Below, piece by piece: positions 57,602 to 64,000 of a stretch of DNA of 64,000 nucleotides (positions within the stretch are counted from its first letter, which is position 1; every line of letters begins with the position of its first letter). Below the pieces are notes generated by a model. That model saw only the letters and a list, made by a program, of their open reading frames with translations. It searched no databases and was not told the origin of the DNA. The stretch comes from an uncultured Caulobacteraceae bacterium (GTDB lineage: Bacteria > Pseudomonadota > Alphaproteobacteria > Caulobacterales > Caulobacteraceae). A program made the position numbers and the translations under genes. The stretch covers positions 62,001 to 126,000 of the forward strand of contig CAKZPF010000004.1 in the NCBI GenBank assembly GCA_937138625.1, given 5' to 3'.

Positions 57602-59031
57602 GGGCGAATGGCACGATAGACAAACCCGCCCCGACGATGGACCATCATCAAAACGGGGCGGTTGGGATGGGCCGCCAGCGCTTGGGCCACGGCTTCGCGG
57701 GCCTCGGCGCCTGAATTCACGCGCTCCAGCTCGATCTCCAGCACCACATCACCAGGCTGCAACAGGCCTCGGGCGGGGCTGTCCTCGGCGATGCGCACCA
57801 CGCGCGCGCCCTGGGCCTCACCAGGGGCGTCCCCTAGCACCACGCCCAACGGTACATCCTCGGCCACCGGTTCGGGCGGTGCCAATTCAGGTGGTGTCGG
57901 CGCGGGCGCCGAGGGTTCGCGCAATTGCCCCAAAGTCACGGCCATGCCCATGGGCACGCCATCCCGCACCAACCCAAGACCCACAGTGGAAAAGGGGCGG
58001 ATGTCCGCCGCCACGCGGCTCAGCTTGCGGGCATTGTCGATCGACTGCCCGCCCAAGTGCACGATGACGTCCCCACGCTGGACCCCAGCTTCGGCCGCAG
58101 GGGCCCCAGCGAAAATGCGTGTGACCAAGGCCCCCTTGGCGGCTTTTAGGCCAAAGCGCGCCGCCAGGTCCGGCGTCACATCTTGAGTCTCCACGCCCAA
58201 AAAGCCGCGATGAGGCGCCCCGTTTTCGATGATTTGCCGCACCACCGACGCCGCCAAATCCGCAGGAATGGCAAAGCCCACGCCCACCGAATTACCACTA
58301 GGAGACAGGATCGCCGAATTCACCCCCACAACGCGGCCGCGGGCATCAAACAGCGGCCCCCCAGAATTGCCCTGGTTGATGGCGGCATCGGTTTGAATAA
58401 AGGCATCATAACGCCCGTGGGAAATGTCACGCCCCACAGCCGAAACCACCCCCACCGACACACTGCCCCCCAGCCCAAAGGGATTGCCGATGGCCATCAC
58501 CCACTGCCCGGCTTGCGGCAGGCCATCCGTGGCGAAGCGCACAAAGGGCAGATTTTTGCCGCCCTTGATTTTCAGAACTGCCAGATCCGTTTCCCGATCT
58601 TGGCCCAACAAGGTGGCGGGCAGTTTGCGGCCATCATGCAGCGTGATTTCGATCTCGCCCACGCTGTCGATGACATGGGCGTTGGTGACCACCGTGCCCT
58701 GGGCATCGATCAAAAAGCCCGAGCCCGCCGCCGACAAAATGTGGGACTGCACGGGCCCATGTTCGCGGAAAAATTCATTATAGGGCGCCAGCGTCGAGCC
58801 CTTGGCAAACGGTTCCGCATTCAAGCGTTGATCTTGGCCGCGCACCTGAATGTTGACCACAGCGGGCTGCAGGGTTTGCACCAAGCCTGAAAAATCAGGC
58901 GTCTGGCCTGTGGGGGCCTGTGCGGCCGAGGGCACCGCCAGCCCGCAGACGGCCACAGCCAACAGGCCGGCCACCAAACCCTTGATGCCTAGCCTGAACC
59001 GCCCAGGAACCACACCCCGCCCCATCGACAC
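57598..59031 (-). CDS. Do-like periplasmic serine protease (DegP/DegQ type)
   Basis: Quality-control protease/chaperone of the envelope. A 477-residue protein. The signal peptide is at about 13-40. The trypsin-like domain has the triad His in VVTNAHVIDSV (near 118), Asp in DRETDLAVLKI (near 148) and Ser in INQGNSGGPLFD (near 222). Two PDZ domains follow (near 285-365 and 395-470), joined by a Pro/Ala linker. It lies directly downstream of hflC and upstream of miaA, the usual alphaproteobacterial order. Confidence 0.93.
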   Translation of the reverse strand: MSMGRGVVPGRFRLGIKGLVAGLLAVAVCGLAVPSAAQAPTGQTPDFSGLVQTLQPAVVNIQVRGQDQRLNAEPFAKGSTLAPYNEFFREHGPVQSHILSAAGSGFLIDAQGTVVTNAHVIDSVGEIEITLHDGRKLPATLLGQDRETDLAVLKIKGGKNLPFVRFATDGLPQAGQWVMAIGNPFGLGGSVSVGVVSAVGRDISHGRYDAFIQTDAAINQGNSGGPLFDARGRVVGVNSAILSPSGNSVGVGFAIPADLAASVVRQIIENGAPHRGFLGVETQDVTPDLAARFGLKAAKGALVTRIFAGAPAAEAGVQRGDVIVHLGGQSIDNARKLSRVAADIRPFSTVGLGLVRDGVPMGMAVTLGQLREPSAPAPTPPELAPPEPVAEDVPLGVVLGDAPGEAQGARVVRIAEDSPARGLLQPGDVVLEIELERVNSGAEAREAVAQALAAHPNRPVLMMVHRRGGFVYRAIRP

Positions 59032-59916
59032 CTAGTTCCCATTGCGCCAAGTGTTGAAGAAGGCACTGTCTGGCGAAATCAACACCTGGGTGCCAGGCTC
59101 GACAGCGGCCTCATAAGCCTGAAGCGAGCGATAGAAACCAGCGAACTCTGGGTCCTTGCCGAACGATTGCGCAAACAGTTTGGCGCGGGCGGCATCCCCC
59201 ACACCGCGCATGATTTGTGCTTCTTCTTGGGCGGTGGCCAAGGTCACGGTCACGGTTTTGTCGGCCTCGGCCATGATTTCCCGTTTGCGTTCCTCACCCC
59301 CGGCGCGAATTTCGGCGGCTTCTTGCTGACGCTCGGTGATCATGCGGCGGTAAACGGCTTGCGAGTTTTCAAGCGGCAGGTCCACCCGTTTGACGCGCAC
59401 ATCAATGATGTCCACACCCAAACGCGCCGACAGGGTTTGTTGGTTCACCAGCTTGGCGATGCTCAGCATCAATTCGGCCCGCTGGCCCGAGATGATCTCG
59501 TTGGCCGGCGCTTTACCCAAGACTTCACGCAAGCTCGAGTTCACCATAGGCTGCATCCGGTCCCGCCCGACGCTCATGTCCCGTACGGCTTGGTAAAAGC
59601 GCAGCGGGTCTTTGATGCGCCAACGCATAAAGGCATCCACCACCAGGCGCTCTTGGTCGGCGGCGATAATTTCCTCTTTGTCCACTTGGAAATTCATATT
59701 GCGGCGATCAAACTTCACCACATTTTCCAAAAACGGCACCTTGACCTTCAGGCCCGGATCAGCGGCTGTCGGGTCATAGGGGTTGACGATGCGCACCGGC
59801 TCACCAAAGCGCAGGACGATGGCTTGTTCGGTTTGTTTGACCACATACAGCGTGTTGGCCAACACCACAAAGACCACAACCAAAACGCCCAACAGAATTT
59901 TTGTCTTCAAGGACAT
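59032..59916 (-). CDS. hflC: HflC, SPFH-domain regulator of FtsH
   Basis: Membrane SPFH protein that forms a cage with HflK around FtsH. A 294-residue protein with one N-terminal membrane helix (about 5-25) and the core VVKQTEQAIVLRFGEPVRI, LVVDAFMRWRIKDPLRFYQAV, then VRIKRVDLP-like and RMITERQQEAAEIRAGGEERKREIMAEAD. The start and the hflK stop share one base (TAATG). Confidence 0.95.
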   Translation of the reverse strand: MSLKTKILLGVLVVVFVVLANTLYVVKQTEQAIVLRFGEPVRIVNPYDPTAADPGLKVKVPFLENVVKFDRRNMNFQVDKEEIIAADQERLVVDAFMRWRIKDPLRFYQAVRDMSVGRDRMQPMVNSSLREVLGKAPANEIISGQRAELMLSIAKLVNQQTLSARLGVDIIDVRVKRVDLPLENSQAVYRRMITERQQEAAEIRAGGEERKREIMAEADKTVTVTLATAQEEAQIMRGVGDAARAKLFAQSFGKDPEFAGFYRSLQAYEAAVEPGTQVLISPDSAFFNTWRNGN

Positions 59917-61055
59917 TAGCGACCCTCCTTCAGGGTTGGGGGTGTGACGGGACGGCGGTCAATGGGCAGGATCACCGGGGCTTGGCCCGCTTTGGCATCC
60001 AGGACAACTTTTTCGGCCTTGGCCAGAACACGTTCCATGGTCTCGAGGTACAAGCGCTCGCGGGTCACAGCCGGTGCCAAGCGATATTCGGCATACAGCT
60101 GGTTGAAGCGTTCGGCTTCCCCTTGGGCTTCGCGGGTGATTCGCTCTTTGTAGGCTTCGGCGTCTTGCAAGATCTTGGCGGCGTCCCCTCGGGCCTCGGG
60201 CACCACTCGGTTACGATAGGCCAAGGCTTCGTTGACTTTGGATTCCGCGTCTTGGGCGGCGTTCACCACCTCGCGGAAGGCATCGATCACGTCCGCCGGC
60301 GGGTCGGCGCGCTGGATCTGCACCTGGGTGATCAGAACACCACTGTTATAGTCATCCAGGGCCTGTTGCATCAGCTCTTGGGCCTTGCCTTGGATTTCGC
60401 TTCGACCGGTGGTGATGATGCTTTGCAGGCCCGATTTGCCCACGACCTCGCGCATGGCGCTTTCGGCCATGGCCTTCACGGCGAGGTCGGGACGTTCAAT
60501 GTTGAAAACGAATTTGGCCGCATCGCTGACACGCCAGAACACCGAAAATTCGATATCGACAATGTTTTCGTCCCCGGTCAGCATCAGGCTTTCTTCGGGG
60601 ATTTCCCGCTTGTTGCCGCTGCGGGCATTGCCCACAAAGCCAATGTCGGCCCGGTTAGATGTGGTCACGCGCACCTTTTGAATTTTATCAATAGGCGTCG
60701 GCAGCGCATAGCGTAAACCCGGGTCAGAAATATGGTGGAACTTTCCGAACCGAGTCACAACGGCTTTTTCGTCAGCCTCGACGAAATAAAAGCCGGTGAA
60801 GACCCAAATCAAAAGCGCCACCGCACCTAGGGCTGCCAAGCCCTGCGGTTTCAGGCCACGCCCCCCACCGCCGAACATGCGCTTTAGGCGATCTTCCCAC
60901 TCACGCAAACGGCGTTCAATGTCGTCTTGGCTGGGTGGTCGTCCGCCACCACCAGAACCACCGGGCTTGCCGCCACTGGGTTTCTGCCAGGGGGATGGCC
61001 CACCGTTTTGTCCACCGCCACCGGTGGGTCGATTGCCCCAAGGACCTGAACTCAT
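59916..61055 (-). CDS. hflK: HflK, SPFH-domain regulator of FtsH
   Basis: Partner of HflC. A 379-residue protein. Residues 1-75 are Gly/Pro-rich. The membrane helix is at about 85-105. The SPFH domain has VEADEKAVVTRFGKFHHISDPGLRYALP, and the tail includes RIEAYRNRVVPEARGDAAKIL-type helices. ATG 61055 has GAGGAGAAG upstream and starts the conserved MSSGPWGNRP-type head; a longer reading to 61121 looks non-coding. Confidence 0.95.
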   Translation of the reverse strand: MSSGPWGNRPTGGGGQNGGPSPWQKPSGGKPGGSGGGGRPPSQDDIERRLREWEDRLKRMFGGGGRGLKPQGLAALGAVALLIWVFTGFYFVEADEKAVVTRFGKFHHISDPGLRYALPTPIDKIQKVRVTTSNRADIGFVGNARSGNKREIPEESLMLTGDENIVDIEFSVFWRVSDAAKFVFNIERPDLAVKAMAESAMREVVGKSGLQSIITTGRSEIQGKAQELMQQALDDYNSGVLITQVQIQRADPPADVIDAFREVVNAAQDAESKVNEALAYRNRVVPEARGDAAKILQDAEAYKERITREAQGEAERFNQLYAEYRLAPAVTRERLYLETMERVLAKAEKVVLDAKAGQAPVILPIDRRPVTPPTLKEGR

Positions 61056-61197
61056 CTGCTTCTCCTCGCTGGTGTGGTCATGCCACTTGCATTTGCCAAG
61101 CTCCCCTCCGATATGTGACACATCTCTCGCCCATGCAAGCCCAACCGGCGAAAAGCCGGCAGATGAGATGAAAATCGACGATTAAGGACGGCATCTG

Positions 61198-62259
61198 ATG
61201 ATCACGGCCCGAAAACTTCGAAACCTGCTGAACACCATCCCCGACCCCGTCAGCCCAGACCTGAGCCTGGTGACCGCCGGACGGGTGCTGGAAGCCCGCG
61301 CCCAAAAAGGCCGCGCCAACATCGTTTTGGAAATTCCCAAATCCCATGCCGAAGCCTATGCCCCCCTTTCCCAAGAGCTGAAGACCAAGGCCGAAGCCCT
61401 GTGGGGCATCAAAACCGCCCAAGTGATTCTGACGGCCACTGGATCTGGCCACCCCGCGCCGGAGGCTGAACCTTCTGCAGCCCCGAAGTCGACACCCTCC
61501 AAACCTGAAACCCTCAAGCCCGAAACCCTCAAGCCCACAGGTGTGAAGCGCATCTTGGCCGTTACCAGCACCAAGGGCGGCGTGGGCAAATCGACCCTGG
61601 CTGTGTTGCTGGCCAAGGCCCTGAAGGCCCAGGGTTTGGCTGTGGGCGTGCTGGACGCCGACATTTACGGCCCCTCCCTGCCCCGTTTGCTAAACCTGTC
61701 CGGGCCGATCGAAGTGGACGACAACAATCGCATTCAACCCCGCGTTGCCGATGGTCTGAAGGCTTTGTCCATCGGCTTTTTGGTCGACCCAGAAAAAGCC
61801 GCCGTCTGGCGCGGCCCCATGGTTTCCGGTGCCATTCAACAGTTTATGCAGGACGCCGATTGGGGTGAGCTGGATGTGTTGGTGATCGACATGCCCCCCG
61901 GCACGGGGGATGCCCACATCACCGTGGCGCAAAAGGCCGGTGTGGACGGTGCCCTGGTCATCACCACACCCCACCAATTGTCGGTGGATGACACCCGCCG
62001 CGGCCTGCAACTGTTCGAGCGCCTGAACGTGCCCGTCTTGGGCTTGGTGGAAAACATGGCGCATTACCAAACGCCCGATGGCGATATCCACCACATATTC
62101 GGCCAAGGCGGCGCGCAAGCCCTGGCCCAAGCTGTCGACCTGCCCATTCTGACAAGTCTGCCCATTGATCCTCAGCTCAATGAACACCACCAAGGCCTGC
62201 AAGACTTGGCACAACAGGTGATGGACGGGCTGAGGCTGAAAGCGTCAGAACTGGCCTAG
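61198..62259 (+). CDS. mrp: Mrp/ApbC-type iron-sulfur cluster carrier ATPase
   Basis: P-loop ATPase that carries Fe-S clusters. A 353-residue protein. The N-terminal MIP18-like domain is at about 1-85. A Pro/Lys/Thr linker contains a short repeat (KPETLKPETLKP). The ATPase domain has TSTKGGVGKSTLAVLLAKAL with the deviant Walker A, DADIYGPSLPRLL and VIDMPPGTGDAHITV. The CxxC pair seen after ENM in many Mrp proteins is missing (VENMAHYQTPDGD), as in other alphaproteobacterial copies. Divergent from hflK; the stop overlaps that of folA by four bases. Confidence 0.93.
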   Translation: MITARKLRNLLNTIPDPVSPDLSLVTAGRVLEARAQKGRANIVLEIPKSHAEAYAPLSQELKTKAEALWGIKTAQVILTATGSGHPAPEAEPSAAPKSTPSKPETLKPETLKPTGVKRILAVTSTKGGVGKSTLAVLLAKALKAQGLAVGVLDADIYGPSLPRLLNLSGPIEVDDNNRIQPRVADGLKALSIGFLVDPEKAAVWRGPMVSGAIQQFMQDADWGELDVLVIDMPPGTGDAHITVAQKAGVDGALVITTPHQLSVDDTRRGLQLFERLNVPVLGLVENMAHYQTPDGDIHHIFGQGGAQALAQAVDLPILTSLPIDPQLNEHHQGLQDLAQQVMDGLRLKASELA

Positions 62260-62771
62260 GGTTTTCGGCGCAAGGTGCGGACGACAAAGGGATAATCGTC
62301 GTGCTCGCTGGTGGGGAAGGCTTGGTGTTCAATCTCCTGCCAGGTTTCGGGATTTGGCAGATCGAAATGGGCGTCACCCTCCACATTGGCATCCACTTCG
62401 GTCAGGTAGACCGTTTTGGCCAAAGGCAAGGCTTGGGCATAGATATGGGCCCCGCCCATGACGATCACCTCGTCCACGCCGTCATCATGGGCCTGTTCGG
62501 TGGCGATCTCGATGGCCTCTTCCAGACTGGTGACGGTGATGGCCCCAGGCGCGTCGTAAAATTCATCACGGCTGAGCACGATGTTCATACGGCCCGGCAA
62601 GGGGCGCTTGGGCAGGCTTTCCCAGGTTTTGCGGCCCATGATCACTGGCTTGCCCAGGGTCACGCGCTTGAAGGTTTGCAAATCCGAACGCAGCCGCCAA
62701 GGCAAGTCCCCGTCCCGACCGATGACACCATTTTTGGCGCGGGCCACGATCAGGGCGAGCGAGATGCTCAC
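62256..62771 (-). CDS. folA: Dihydrofolate reductase
   Basis: Reduces dihydrofolate with NADPH. A 171-residue protein with [56 protein letters not shown], carrying the catalytic Asp region (LPW-R-D) and NADPH loop. Four-base overlap with thyA gives a thyA-folA operon. Confidence 0.97.
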   Translation of the reverse strand: MSISLALIVARAKNGVIGRDGDLPWRLRSDLQTFKRVTLGKPVIMGRKTWESLPKRPLPGRMNIVLSRDEFYDAPGAITVTSLEEAIEIATEQAHDDGVDEVIVMGGAHIYAQALPLAKTVYLTEVDANVEGDAHFDLPNPETWQEIEHQAFPTSEHDDYPFVVRTLRRKP

Positions 62772-63562
62772 ACCGCCACCGGGGCTTTGATGTGGGGATG
62801 GGGGTCGTAATCGAGGATCTCAAAATCCTCGAATTTAAAATCAAAAATGCTGTCAACGTCTGGGTTGATGCGCAATTTCGGCAGAGGCCGGGGCGCGCGG
62901 GTCAGTTGCAGCTCGGCCTGTTCAAAATGGTTTTGGTAAAGGTGCGCGTCGCCCAAAACATGAGAAAACACCCCCGGCCTCAGGCCCGTGACCTGGGCCA
63001 TCATATGGGTCAGCAAAGCATAAGAGGCGATGTTGAACGGCACGCCCAAAAACACATCCGCCGAGCGTTGATAAAGCTGGCAGTTCAACCGCCCGGCCAT
63101 GACCTGAAACTGGAACAGACAATGGCACGGCGGCAAGGCCATATCGGGCACATCCGCCGGGTTCCAGGCCGAGACAATCAAACGGCGCGAGTTGGGATTG
63201 GTTTTGATTTGCGCTTCGACCTCGGCGATTTGGTCGATGGTCCCGCCACGCCCATTGGGCCAGCTGCGCCATTGGTGGCCATAAACGGGGCCGAGGTCAC
63301 CGTTGTCATCGGCCCATTCGTCCCAGATGCTGACGCCGTTATCCTTGAGGTAGCGGATGTTGGTGTCGCCGGACAGAAACCACAACAGCTCGTGAATGAT
63401 CGAGCGTATGTGCAGCTTTTTGGTGGTCAACAGCGGAAAGCCATCAGCCAAATCAAAGGCCATGCGGTGGCCAAAAATGGCGCGGGTGCCCGTGCCGGTG
63501 CGGTCATCGCGATCGACGCCGGTTTTTAGAATCAGGTCCAGAAGCTCGTGATAGGTTTGCAT
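62768..63562 (-). CDS. thyA: Thymidylate synthase ThyA
   Basis: Makes dTMP from dUMP with methylene-THF. The 264-residue length is that of bacterial ThyA. Signatures are [36 protein letters not shown], the catalytic Cys in [14 protein letters not shown], and [27 protein letters not shown]. Its substrate product dihydrofolate is recycled by folA next door. Confidence 0.98.
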   Translation of the reverse strand: MQTYHELLDLILKTGVDRDDRTGTGTRAIFGHRMAFDLADGFPLLTTKKLHIRSIIHELLWFLSGDTNIRYLKDNGVSIWDEWADDNGDLGPVYGHQWRSWPNGRGGTIDQIAEVEAQIKTNPNSRRLIVSAWNPADVPDMALPPCHCLFQFQVMAGRLNCQLYQRSADVFLGVPFNIASYALLTHMMAQVTGLRPGVFSHVLGDAHLYQNHFEQAELQLTRAPRPLPKLRINPDVDSIFDFKFEDFEILDYDPHPHIKAPVAV

Positions 63563-63714
63563 AAACGTGTCTTACTGCGCGCGGGCGCATTTGCCAACAG
63601 AAAGGCTTACGGGTTCAAATCTAAGCTTTAGTCGATCCCCCTGCCTCTGGGCTCCAAAGGAATTGGTGCGCACCCGACAACGCCCCCTGGAAAATTAACG
63701 CGTTATGGCTTATA

Positions 63715-64000
63715 TTGGTAAGGTCAGCTTGCTGACTATGGCGATAAATGTTCGTGCAATAAGCGATCTGGACCCGGGGGCGGTACCCGGCGGCTCCACC
63801 CTTGATCATCGGTGTTATATGTTTCCGGTGATCAACGGCGGGGCCGAAATAGGTTCGACAGGCGTGTAAAGACGAGGCGTTCGCCCGGCATAGTACCACC
63901 GTTATCGGGCTGTTTTATAGTTGCGAACGATAACTTCGCTGAGGATATGGCTCTGGCTGCGTAAGCGGTTCGAGCAATCCAACTTAAGCCCTAAGGTTTC
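63715..64000 (+). ncRNA. ssrA: tmRNA gene (ssrA), circularly permuted two-piece type; right end at window edge
   Basis: The acceptor piece comes first. A T-arm (CCGGG, loop 63779-63785, CCCGG at 63774-63790) is followed by the 3' acceptor strand CGGCTCC at 63791-63797 and ACC. The spacer 63802-63835 can fold through TTGATCA and TGATCAA. The coding piece starts with GGGGCCG at 63840, which pairs with the acceptor strand over seven base pairs (one G-U). A tag frame lies at 63923-63964. This order (acceptor, removed spacer, coding piece) is the alphaproteobacterial permuted form. The 5' boundary of the acceptor piece is approximate. Confidence 0.92.
63923..63964 (+). other. tmRNA proteolysis-tag reading frame
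   Basis: GCG resume codon followed by a frame encoding ANDNFAEDMALAA and TAA. The AND start and ALAA end are the usual alphaproteobacterial degradation tag, recognised by ClpXP. Confidence 0.92.

Noticed and set aside
63621-63899. Minus-strand open frame of 92 codons
   Set aside because: It lies across the tmRNA acceptor piece and spacer, whose pairing explains the sequence; the translation has no protein-like pattern.

Overview
The window comes from a motile, Gram-negative alphaproteobacterium. Signs of this are the flagellar regulators FliX, FlaF and FlbT, a circularly permuted two-piece tmRNA gene, a DksA with a reduced zinc finger, short D0/D1-only flagellins and several sigma54-type (-24/-12) promoters in front of flagellar genes. 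By eye the DNA is GC-rich. A Rhodospirillales-like or Caulobacter-like relative is plausible, but the sequence does not settle the genus.

Bases 1-11250 hold basal-body and motor genes. On the minus strand are a truncated large exported protein, a MotE-like protein, a DUF6468 membrane protein, fliM and fliL. Divergent from these are flgF-flgG-flgA-flgH. Next come dksA and fliX (minus) and flgI-flgJ-flgN (plus). A 2057-residue repeat protein (11275-17448, minus) resembling Caulobacter FlaEY follows. Bases 17540-31570 form a flagellin and flagellin-glycosylation island: a GNAT enzyme, a NeuB-type nonulosonate synthase, an RmlD-like reductase, a cytidylyltransferase, a GT2 glycosyltransferase, a methyltransferase, PseB, three flagellins, a FlaG-like protein, FlaF, FlbT, a TPR-glycosyltransferase like FlmG, and a WecG/TagA glycosyltransferase.

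Bases 31600-46700 are mixed: ferredoxin and its reductase, chorismate mutase, an HPt protein, a His-rich exported protein, mannose-1-phosphate guanylyltransferase, an AGE-family epimerase, a TipN-like membrane coiled-coil protein, an Ala-Glu epimerase, an MFS transporter, a lipoprotein, proline iminopeptidase and a hybrid histidine kinase. Bases 46683-52388 are the cell-shape operon mreB-mreC-mreD-mrdA-rodA. Bases 52600-54900 carry three tandem genes for an unrecognised family with EF-hand-like loops; two have consensus sigma54 promoters. Bases 54922-63562 hold a TVP38-type membrane protein, an IlvC homologue, miaA, a Do-like protease, hflC, hflK, mrp, folA and thyA. The window closes inside the tmRNA gene.

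The main regulatory observation is a repeated promoter layout. Five flagellar transcription units have a TGGC-N7-TTGC-type sigma54 promoter, and upstream of four of them (about 55-140 bp) lie one or two 15-bp palindromes of the form GGCA-N5-TGCC or a close variant. This resembles the ftr enhancer/FlbD arrangement of Caulobacter. FliX, the known partner of FlbD, is encoded here. The EF-hand genes have the sigma54 element without an obvious palindrome. They are the best candidates for an undescribed component co-expressed with the flagellum.
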